Assembly: GCA_029211085.1 (NCBI GenBank)
Contig: JARGFW010000001.1
Coordinates: 48,266 to 112,265, forward strand
Source: Deferrisomatales bacterium
GTDB lineage: Bacteria > Desulfobacterota > Deferrisomatia > Deferrisomatales > JARGFW01
Length of the DNA: 64,000 bases
Direction of reading: 5' to 3'
In this document: positions 57,636 to 64,000 of the stretch, piece after piece
Layout of the letters: each line of letters begins with the position of its first letter
Numbering within the stretch: position 1 is the stretch's first letter
The notes under the pieces: generated by a model
The model's input: only the letters and a program-made list of their open reading frames with translations
What the model was told of the DNA's origin: nothing
The model's database searches: none
Position numbers and translations under genes: made by a program

Positions 57636-58855
57636 GCGAAGCGCGCATCCAGGTCATCGGCATCGAACCGGGCGCGACGGCCCTGGGCCCTGGGGCCTGC
57701 GCCGCCGCGGGTACCTGCGCCCTGCTTGCCGGGGCCGCCCGGCACCTGGAACTGCTGCCGCGGTTCGCAGGAGAGCGCTACGACCTGGCCGCGGGACTGC
57801 AGCCCCTGGTGGAGCGCCTGGCCGCCGACCCCGAGTTGCGGGCCGCGGTGCTCGCCTCGGGAGACCCCGGCTTCTTCGGTGTGGCCGCTTTGCTGCTGCG
57901 GCGCATCTCCCCGGACCAACTGCACATTCACCCGGCGGTGTCGTCCCTGCAGTTGGCGTTCGCCCGGGCCGGGGAGACCTGGTCCGACGCCCGCTTCGCC
58001 AGCCTCCACGGGCGTCCCCTGGTGAACCTGGCCGCGGTGCTCGGCGCCCAACGCATCGGCCTGTTCACCGACGGGGCCAACAACCCGTCGGCCATCGCCC
58101 GGTTTCTGCTCGACGCCGGGTGGGACGACGGGGAGATGGTGGTGGCCGAGGAGCTGGGACTGCCCGGCGAGCGCCTGACCCGGGGCACGCCCCGGGAGTT
58201 GCTGGAGTGGCGCGGATCGGACCTCAACGTGGTGTTGCTGCTGCGCCCCGGCCCGGACCCGCGCCCCCTGGGGCCGGGCCTGCCCGAGGCGGCGTTCAGC
58301 CACGCCCGCGGCCTGATCACCAAGGCCGAGGTGCGGGCCGTGGCCCTGGGTCTGCTACGCCTGCCGCGCCAGGGGGTGTTGTGGGACGTGGGCGCCGGCT
58401 CCGGCTCCCTGGCGGTGGAGGCGTGCCTGGCCGCGCCGGGGCTGCGGGCCTACGCGGTGGAGAAGACCGTCGCCGGCCTGGAGCACATCCGGGAAAACCG
58501 GCGCCGCTTCCGGGTGGCAGGCCTGGTGCCGGTGGCGGGGGTGGCGCCCGAGGCCCTGGGCTGCCTGCCGGACCCGGACTGCGTGTTCGTCGGCGGCTCG
58601 GGGGGCAATCTGGCGGAGATTCTGGATGCCTGCCGCGTCCGCCTGCGTCCGGGGGGCGGCCTGGTGGTGTCTGCGGTGCTCACCGAGACCCTGGCCGACA
58701 CCCTGGCCTGGTGCCGGGAGCGCGTAGTCCCCGTGTCGTTCCGGGAGGTGAGCGCGTCCCGCTCCAAACCGGTGGCCGGGCGCCACCGACTGGAGCCACA
58801 AAACCCGGTGACCCTGGTGCAGATCGGGGAAACTGACCGAGGAGAACGCGGGTGA
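57632..58855 (+). CDS. cbiET: Fused cobalt-precorrin-7 C5-methyltransferase / C15-methyltransferase (decarboxylating)
   Basis: 407 residues. The N-terminal half (to ~205) is a CbiE tetrapyrrole methylase: VIGIEPGATAL, ASGDPGFFGVAALL, HPAVSSLQLAFARAG and FTDGANNPSAIARFL. The C-terminal half is CbiT, with TKAEVRAVALGLL, the SAM loop WDVGAGSGSLAVEAC and DCVFVGGSGGNLAEIL. The fusion corresponds to CobL of the aerobic route, but the neighbours are early-cobalt genes. The stop overlaps a GTG that begins the truncated reading frame at 58852. Confidence 0.94.
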   Translation: MSEARIQVIGIEPGATALGPGACAAAGTCALLAGAARHLELLPRFAGERYDLAAGLQPLVERLAADPELRAAVLASGDPGFFGVAALLLRRISPDQLHIHPAVSSLQLAFARAGETWSDARFASLHGRPLVNLAAVLGAQRIGLFTDGANNPSAIARFLLDAGWDDGEMVVAEELGLPGERLTRGTPRELLEWRGSDLNVVLLLRPGPDPRPLGPGLPEAAFSHARGLITKAEVRAVALGLLRLPRQGVLWDVGAGSGSLAVEACLAAPGLRAYAVEKTVAGLEHIRENRRRFRVAGLVPVAGVAPEALGCLPDPDCVFVGGSGGNLAEILDACRVRLRPGGGLVVSAVLTETLADTLAWCRERVVPVSFREVSASRSKPVAGRHRLEPQNPVTLVQIGETDRGERG

Positions 58856-58926
58856 ACACAGCCGAACTGTCTGGCACGGCTGCTGCCTGTTGTGGGTATC
58901 AGGTCTCTGCTCTCACCACTCAATGA
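58852..58926 (+). pseudogene. Start of a truncated cobalamin gene, probably cbiL
   Basis: A GTG overlaps the cbiET stop (GTGA), six bases after GAGGAGA (58839-58845). This is the same coupling seen between other genes of the operon, so it should be a real start. It reads MNTAELSGT and then unrelated sequence, stopping after 24 codons. CbiL proteins commonly open with ...SGTLYGVGVGPGDP, and cbiL is missing from the set here. The operon seems to have been cut at about 58878 and joined to foreign DNA. The identity is inferred from only a few residues. Confidence 0.45.
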
Positions 58927-59042
58927 GCCTTCTCCGGGGCCCTTCGCGCCACATTGTTCCCACTGCAGACCACCATCTATAGCAGAGACGGACAATTTCC
59001 AACCCTCCCGCTAAGGCTTTTCATCGTCTATACAAATTAGGT

Positions 59043-59072
59043 TTGACGTCACCTCCCATCGAGTTCTATTTT
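59043..59072 (+). promoter_or_regulatory. Promoter reading toward a terminator-ended leader
   Basis: TTGACG (59043-59048), an 18-base spacer and TATTTT (59067-59072) in AT-rich surroundings. Transcription would start near 59080. Confidence 0.5.
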
Positions 59073-59079
59073 CAGGTCA

Positions 59080-59183
59080 TAAATCAGGGAGGGAGACGGG
59101 GCGGGATGACATTCCGGGGTGGGCACCAGACCAGCAAAGCGGACGCGAGCCGTTCACACCAAAGGGGTGTGAACGGCTCTTTT
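59080..59183 (+). ncRNA. Candidate small RNA or attenuated leader (~100 nt)
   Basis: Bounded by the promoter at 59043 and the intrinsic terminator at 59147-59183. The body is purine-rich (AGGGAGGGAGACGGGGCGGGA) and shows no reading frame. It matches no riboswitch I can recognise; c-di-GMP (GEMM) and cobalamin cores were looked for and not found. It could regulate the giant gene that begins 88 bases later by read-through control. Confidence 0.35.
59147..59183 (+). terminator. Strong rho-independent terminator upstream of the giant RHS gene
   Basis: A perfect 14-bp stem (59147-59160 with 59166-59179; GAGCCGTTCACACC and its complement), a 5-base loop, then TTTTGTTTT. Confidence 0.9.
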
Positions 59184-59271
59184 GTTTTCGGCGGAGGGGC
59201 ATCCGGAATCGGGGTGTGTGCCGGGGGAGGCCTTGTCGGGGCGACTGCGGTGCATGGAAGAGGAGGCAGAG

Positions 59272-62200
59272 ATGAAGGGGATAGGTAGGTCTTCGGTGGT
59301 CGCCGGCTCAATTGTTTTCGTGCTGCGGTTGTGGGTCACTCCACCGGCTCACGCATCGCTTGTGGAGGTGCCGGTCTTCGGCCCAGAGCCATTCGTCCGG
59401 GACACCGGGGCGCCGCAGTCGGCGGTGCGGGACTTCACCGTTCCGATTGCAGCGCAGTCCTATGTGCTGCAAGTGCAAAACGGTTCGGTGGATCAGGCGG
59501 ATCTGATTGCCAGTGCCGTAATCAAGGTGAACGGGACGACTATTTTCAAGCAGAACGATTTCAACCAACACACCTACTACCTGGAGAGCCCCGTCTCGCT
59601 GGGGATTCAGAACCAACTGGACATCCAGCTCAACAGCATCCCGAGTTCCTACGTCACAATCACGGTCGTCGGTTACTACCCGCTGGAAGACATGGACGAC
59701 GACGGAGACGGTCTCACGGAAAACGAGGGAGACTGTGACGACGCCGATGCGGCGGTGCACCCAGGGGCGGCCGAAACTTGCGACGGCGTGGACAATGACT
59801 GCGACGGGGCCGTGGACGAAGACCTCGCATCCACGTTCCACCTTGACGCCGATGGCGACACCCACGGCGACCCAACGCAGGCCATCGATGCCTGCACGCA
59901 GCCGGCCGGGTACGTGGCGAGCGCCACCGACTGCAATGACGCGGATGCCGCCATCTACCCGGGAGCAGCCGAGGTGTGTGACGGCACCGACAACGATTGC
60001 GACGTCGACACCCTCGACGGCGTCGGCGAGACCCCGCCGTCCAACACCATACAAGCCGGTGTCTGTGCTGGCACGCTGCAGGCTTGTTCGGCCGGGTCGT
60101 GGGTGGACGACTATGCCGGGGTAACCGGCTACGAGATCGACGAAGCCACATGTGATGCCCTGGACAACGACTGCGACGATTTGCTCGACGAAGGCCTCAC
60201 GGCCACCTTCTTCCAGGACGCGGACGGGGATGGTTACGGCCTGTCTACAGTCACCACCGAGGCGTGCACTGTGCCAGCGGGCTTTGCGGACCTCGCTGGG
60301 GACTGTGACGATGGCGATGCCTTGGTCAGCCCGGATGCAGAAGAGGTGTGCTCGAACGGCCTCGATGATAACTGCAGCGGCACCTCCGACGAAGGTTGCA
60401 GTGCTGTCGAGCCGCTCCCCGCGGGCTCCTTCGGCAAACAGTACGAAGATCTGGTCCCGGCGGACGCGACAGTTGACGCCTACGACCCGGATCGTTTCTC
60501 CGTTGTCACCGGGCTGGTGCAAGACCGCGACGGCCTGCCCCTCGCGGGTGTGACCGTGACGATCCACGCCCTTCCCAGGTACGGCTCCGTCCTCACGGAT
60601 GTCGACGGGCGCTTCTCCCTGCCTCTCGACGGCGGCACCACCTTTACCATGGTCTACGAGAAAGCGGGCCTCCTCACCAGCCATCGGCAGGTCTATGTGC
60701 CCTGGAACGACATCGCCATCGCCGAAACCCTGCAGATGCTCACTATGGATCCGCTGGCAACGCCGGTCACCTTCGACGGCGATCCCCAGACCGTGGTCAC
60801 GCACGCCAGCACCTCGGTTGCAGATGAATTCGGCAGTCGCTCCACCACCCTGGTGTTCACCGGCGACAATCGTGCTTGGGTCACCAACCCGGATGGTAGC
60901 GAGGTGGAAGTGTCCACCATCACCGCCCGCGCCACGGAGTACGACACCCCCGAGTCCATGCCAGCCAAACTGCCGCCGACCTCAGCCTACACCTACTGCA
61001 CAGAGCTGTCCGTCGATGAAGGTGAAAACGTGCGTTTCGATCAGCCAGTGACCATGTACGTCGACAACTTCCTGGGGTTCGACGTGGGCGAGATCGTACC
61101 GGTGGGCTACTACGACCGCGAGCGCGCCGTATGGGTGCCCTCGGACAATGGTGTGGTCGTGAAACTCTTGGATACGGACAGCGACGGTGTCGTGGATGCC
61201 CTCGACAGCACCGGAGACGACCTGGCGGATGACCTGGACGGAGACAGCGTATTCACCGACGAAGTGATCGGGCTTGAGAATTCGGTCCTCTACGCCGTCA
61301 ACAGCACCTACTGGCGCGCTGAGGTCACCCACTTCACACCGTGGGACCACAACTGGCCCTATGGTCCGCCGGTAGGTGCCATCCCGCCCAATCCCGTTGC
61401 TCCAGCGAGTGCGCAGCCCCAAGCCACGCCCCCGCTTGCAAGTCAGACCAACCCCACCACGTGCATGAACTCCTTTGTTGAACCGCTTGCCCGGGCGTTT
61501 CACGAAGATATCCCGATCCCTGGAACGGATGTGGCGTTGCATTACTCCAGCAGCCGCGTGCCAGGGCGGAAGACGTTGATCACTGTGCCAGCCAGTGGAG
61601 AGACGATTCCTCCAAATCTACAAAGTATTCTCGTGAAGGTGGAGGTGGCTGGCCGCCAGTTGAGTGCAAGCCTAGCTGCTGCCCCGAATCAGAAAGCGGA
61701 ACTTGCCTGGGACGGATTGGATGTATTCGGAAGGTCGGTCCTGGGCGCCACCAAGGCTCGGGTGAGGACCGGCTTTGTATACGAGGCGGTCTACTATTCA
61801 GCCCTGGACGATTTCGCGAGAGCCTTTGCGCGAGCAGGTGACAGTGCCACTGGGATCGTAAGCCGGGATCTGGTGGTCATCTGGAAGGACTCGGTCATTT
61901 CCCTTGCTTCTCCTTACCTAGGTGATGGGACCCTAGGCAAGGGGTGGACACTGACGCCTCATCACCAGACTGCCCCAGGCCAATCCCTCTTGTTCAAAGG
62001 GGACGGGTCCCTGAGTGGCAGCGCCAGCAGTATGTTGATGCAGACGATGGCGGGGTCGGGCCAAATAGGCCACAGCGGAGATGGGGCCCTGGCCACCGAG
62101 GCGGAGCTCATCTACCCATGGGGCGTTGCCTTGGGTGCCGAGGGAAACCTCTGGTTCATCGAATTGGGAGGCAGCAGGATCCGCAAGGTCGATTCCGGTG

Positions 62201-62877
62201 GCATCATTACTACAGTGGCAGGTACGGGCCAGAACGGCTACAACGGAGACGGGATCCTCGCCACCGACGCACACCTCCACTATCCAAGGGGCATCGCAGT
62301 GGATGCGGCCGGGAACCTCTATATCGCCGAGCAATACAATCAGCGGGTTCGCAAGGTCGATCCTAGCGGCATCATCACGACCGTGGCCGGTACTGGCGTA
62401 CAGGGTTATAACGGAGACGGGATCTCGGCCACCGAGGCCTTGCTATCCCAACCGTTGGGCGTTGCAGTGGATGCGGCCGGGAACCTCTACATCGTCGACG
62501 GTTTTGGGTACCGGATCCGCAAGGTCGATCCCAGTGGCACTATCACCACGGTAGCCGGCACAGGCATCAGCGGCACTGGTGCAGACGGGATCCCGGCCGT
62601 CGAGTCGCGGATTGGCGGGTTGATGAGCGTAGCCGTTGATGTCGCAGGCAATCTTTACTTTACGGCTGGCCAACGGGTTCGCAAAGTCGATCCCAGTGGC
62701 ATTATTACTACCGTGGCAGGCATGAACCAGATGGGCTACAACGGAGGGCTACAACGGAGACGGAATTCCGGCTACTTTGGCTACCCTTTCCGGCCCAACG
62801 GGTGTTGCAGTGGATGCGATCGGAAATCTGTACATCGCCGACCAATACAATCAGCGAATTCGCAAGGTCGACCCTAG
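59272..62877 (+). CDS. Secreted MopE/NHL-repeat protein, N-terminal part of a frameshifted RHS-type gene
   Basis: 1201 codons from the ATG at 59272 (GAGGAGGCAG ribosome site). A signal peptide ends near PAHAS. Three Asp/Cys-rich MopE-type metal-binding repeats follow (GDCDDADAAVHPGAAETCDG, then similar units with NDCD). Next come a carboxypeptidase-regulatory-like fold (VTGLVQDRDGLPLAGVTVTI), a region ending in DTDSDGVVDALDSTGDDLAD, an RHS/teneurin-like entry (EDIPIPGTDVALHYSSSR) and five NHL repeats of ~55 residues (GIAVDAAGNLYIAEQYNQ, RKVDPSGIITTVAGTG). The reading frame is broken at 62746 by a 13-bp duplication; the last ~44 codons are out-of-frame. The intact product would continue in the reading frame from 62759. 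Confidence 0.82.
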   Translation: MKGIGRSSVVAGSIVFVLRLWVTPPAHASLVEVPVFGPEPFVRDTGAPQSAVRDFTVPIAAQSYVLQVQNGSVDQADLIASAVIKVNGTTIFKQNDFNQHTYYLESPVSLGIQNQLDIQLNSIPSSYVTITVVGYYPLEDMDDDGDGLTENEGDCDDADAAVHPGAAETCDGVDNDCDGAVDEDLASTFHLDADGDTHGDPTQAIDACTQPAGYVASATDCNDADAAIYPGAAEVCDGTDNDCDVDTLDGVGETPPSNTIQAGVCAGTLQACSAGSWVDDYAGVTGYEIDEATCDALDNDCDDLLDEGLTATFFQDADGDGYGLSTVTTEACTVPAGFADLAGDCDDGDALVSPDAEEVCSNGLDDNCSGTSDEGCSAVEPLPAGSFGKQYEDLVPADATVDAYDPDRFSVVTGLVQDRDGLPLAGVTVTIHALPRYGSVLTDVDGRFSLPLDGGTTFTMVYEKAGLLTSHRQVYVPWNDIAIAETLQMLTMDPLATPVTFDGDPQTVVTHASTSVADEFGSRSTTLVFTGDNRAWVTNPDGSEVEVSTITARATEYDTPESMPAKLPPTSAYTYCTELSVDEGENVRFDQPVTMYVDNFLGFDVGEIVPVGYYDRERAVWVPSDNGVVVKLLDTDSDGVVDALDSTGDDLADDLDGDSVFTDEVIGLENSVLYAVNSTYWRAEVTHFTPWDHNWPYGPPVGAIPPNPVAPASAQPQATPPLASQTNPTTCMNSFVEPLARAFHEDIPIPGTDVALHYSSSRVPGRKTLITVPASGETIPPNLQSILVKVEVAGRQLSASLAAAPNQKAELAWDGLDVFGRSVLGATKARVRTGFVYEAVYYSALDDFARAFARAGDSATGIVSRDLVVIWKDSVISLASPYLGDGTLGKGWTLTPHHQTAPGQSLLFKGDGSLSGSASSMLMQTMAGSGQIGHSGDGALATEAELIYPWGVALGAEGNLWFIELGGSRIRKVDSGGIITTVAGTGQNGYNGDGILATDAHLHYPRGIAVDAAGNLYIAEQYNQRVRKVDPSGIITTVAGTGVQGYNGDGISATEALLSQPLGVAVDAAGNLYIVDGFGYRIRKVDPSGTITTVAGTGISGTGADGIPAVESRIGGLMSVAVDVAGNLYFTAGQRVRKVDPSGIITTVAGMNQMGYNGGLQRRRNSGYFGYPFRPNGCCSGCDRKSVHRRPIQSANSQGRP
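62733..62758 (+). repeat. Exact 13-bp tandem duplication causing a frameshift
   Basis: GGGCTACAACGGA occurs twice head-to-tail (62733-62745 and 62746-62758). The sequence encodes the GYNGDG motif present in each NHL repeat. Removing one copy joins both reading frames into GYNGDGIPATLATL. Confidence 0.95.
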
Positions 62878-64000
62878 CGGCACTATCATCAGTGTGGCCG
62901 GTACAGGCCAAAGTGGCTACAACGGAGACGGGATTCTGGCCAGCAAGGCAGCCCTGAATTATCCTACAGGTGTCGCCGTAGATGCGGCCGGGAAGCTCTA
63001 CATTGCCGACAATTGGGGCAACCGCATACGAGAGGTGTCTCGTGAGGCTGCTTGGCAACTCCAACTCGGGGAAGAGCTGGTTACAGAGAACGGCACGGGC
63101 CATGTGATATCCGCCGCGGGTCGCCATCTCGCCACCGTGGACCTTGCGACCGGCACGGAGCTCTTCTCCTTTGTCTATGGCCCGGAAGGCCTGCTCGTCT
63201 CTATCAAGGGCATCAATGGGAACGCTACGACTATCCAGAGGGATCAGGCCGGCACTCCTACCGCCATCGTCTCCCCCGATGGCCTCGCCACCATCCTGAC
63301 CATCGACGCAAACAACCAGTTGACCCACGTCACCTTCCCGGACGACTCCTACTACGAGTTCGGCTACACCTCCGATGGCTTGATGACAGACGAGTGGGAC
63401 CCGAAGCGTAACCACGTCGTACATGGGTACGATACACTCGGTAGCCTTACCGACGTCTTCGACCCCGAGGGCGGTCATTGGACCTATGATCAGGCGACGG
63501 GCGTAGACGGCGTGAGCCTCACCATCGAGAAGACCGGAGAACTGAACCTGACCTCCTACCAAGAGAGTCGGAACTTCCTGGGGGTGTACACCCAGCTCAC
63601 CACGACGTCCTACGGGGCTTCCTCTTCGTTTGTGCGGGCGGCCGATGACCTCAGTGCTACGACCAACACCACCTGCGGCATGGAGGTGGAACAGACGTAC
63701 GACATCGACCCTGAGTTTAAGCACACGATTCTGAAGGCCTCGACGGCCACGCTGCCCAATGGCCTCAGCCGAGCATCTACCACGGATCGAATTTACCAAG
63801 ACACCGATCTGGATGGTGTGGCCGACGAGGTGACCGGAAAGATCACAATCAACGGCAGCACTTGGACGTCGGCGAACGACACCCTCACGGGAACGATCAC
63901 GGCCACCTCCCCAGCGAACCGAACCGTGACCACCATGTATGATCCGTATGGCGCCGCCGGTTTTCTTGGACACAGATTTGGGGTAATCATCTGTGCCCAA
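62759..64000 (+). pseudogene. Downstream half of the RHS-type gene (other frame, open to window end)
   Basis: No stop codon in this frame to the last base (414 codons). It starts within NHL repeat 5 (GVAVDAIGNLYIADQYNQRI), adds NHL repeat 6 (GQSGYNGDGILASKAALNYP), and then YD/RHS-type repeats (GHVISAAGRHLATVD, YGPEGLLVSIKGING, YYEFGYTSDGLMTDEWDPK, VVHGYDTLGSLTDVFDPEGG). This is the beta-cage shell that wraps toxic C-termini in Rhs, Tc-toxin and teneurin-like proteins. It has no start signal of its own here. It is either the disabled 3' part of the gene at 59272 or the currently switched-off phase of it. The tip of the protein lies beyond the window. Confidence 0.75.

Larger units (their letters stand above)
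58927..59271. other. Low-GC junction region with promoter, terminator and no gene
   Basis: 345 bases, visibly poorer in GC than the cobalamin operon to the left. Contains the promoter (59043-59072) and terminator (59147-59183) listed separately; AGAGGAGGCAG at 59259-59269 is the ribosome site of the next gene. Confidence 0.55.

Noticed and set aside
58872..58926. Treating the 24-codon frame after cbiET as a genuine small protein
   Set aside because: Composition after codon 9 has no signal and the position is that of a full biosynthetic gene; truncation is the simpler reading, though not proven.
59080..59183. c-di-GMP (GEMM) riboswitch in the leader of the RHS gene
   Set aside because: GCAAAG and GACGCGAGCC look faintly like the core but order and pairing do not fit.
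62040..63040. Regular ~168-base repeats that could suggest a CRISPR or satellite array
   Set aside because: They are in-frame NHL protein repeats with diverged sequence and no spacer structure.

Overview
The window is a GC-rich, densely packed bacterial chromosome segment. Genes are mostly co-directional, with many 4-base start/stop overlaps (ATGA or GTGA), and only the last 5 kb is visibly lower in GC. The gene content points to a Gram-negative anaerobe or facultative anaerobe of the deltaproteobacterial type (Desulfuromonadota/Desulfobacterota-like). Supporting genes are Tol-Pal, lapB, SelB, a 15-heme c-type cytochrome, rubredoxin, early-cobalt cobalamin genes (cbiX, C, D, ET), a membrane pyrophosphatase and a 2-hydroxyacyl-CoA dehydratase-type activase. 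The taxonomic placement is inference; no rRNA gene is present.

Layout. 1-7.5 kb: 3' end of an ACR3 arsenite exporter, a Cys-rich radical SAM/SPASM protein, an MBL hydrolase and a PilZ protein on the minus strand, then a PhnD-like binding protein overlapping a sensor histidine kinase, holC, and a decayed response regulator. 7.7-12 kb: a Gld-type ABC exporter module (ATPase, permease, GldG-like, DUF4340). 12-16 kb: an orphan activase, citrate synthase, and an isocitrate dehydrogenase carrying NAD-type coenzyme residues. 16-19.5 kb: tolB-pal-cpoB and a HEAT protein, facing an HD-GYP/HEAT pair. 22.5-26.9 kb: a class A PBP with moaA, and an M23 peptidase. 27-33 kb (minus): selB, a DksA-like protein, a LapA-LapB fusion, gpmI and comF, ending at a clear terminator. 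33-39 kb: an EamA permease, rsmE, a zinc-ribbon protein, tRNA-Phe, glmS and glmU. 39-42 kb (minus): TPR protein, 15-heme cytochrome and retropepsin-like protease, overlapping one another. 42-48 kb: rubredoxin, ispE, tRNA-Gln, prs, rplY, pth, hppA, then a strong terminator.

48-55.4 kb holds a signalling cluster resembling the CrbS/CrbR acetate-switch neighbourhood: a DUF294-tail protein, a single-domain response regulator, a membrane HAMP-PAS protein fused to a DEDDh (DnaQ-like) exonuclease, a small membrane protein, and a sodium-solute-symporter/histidine-kinase fusion. 55.4-58.9 kb is the cobalamin operon cbiX-cbiC-cbiD-cbiET. It appears to be cut off just after the start of a further gene (probably cbiL) at about 58.88 kb.

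From there to the window end the sequence changes character. A promoter followed about 100 bases later by a strong terminator (candidate small RNA or attenuator) precedes a giant secreted MopE/NHL/RHS protein gene. That gene is split by an exact 13-bp tandem duplication; deleting one copy restores an open frame that runs off the window.

The observations most worth a second look are the 13-bp duplication (possible on/off switch), the receptor-exonuclease fusion, the broken cobalamin operon end, the apparent CTG start of tolB, and the NAD-type isocitrate dehydrogenase.
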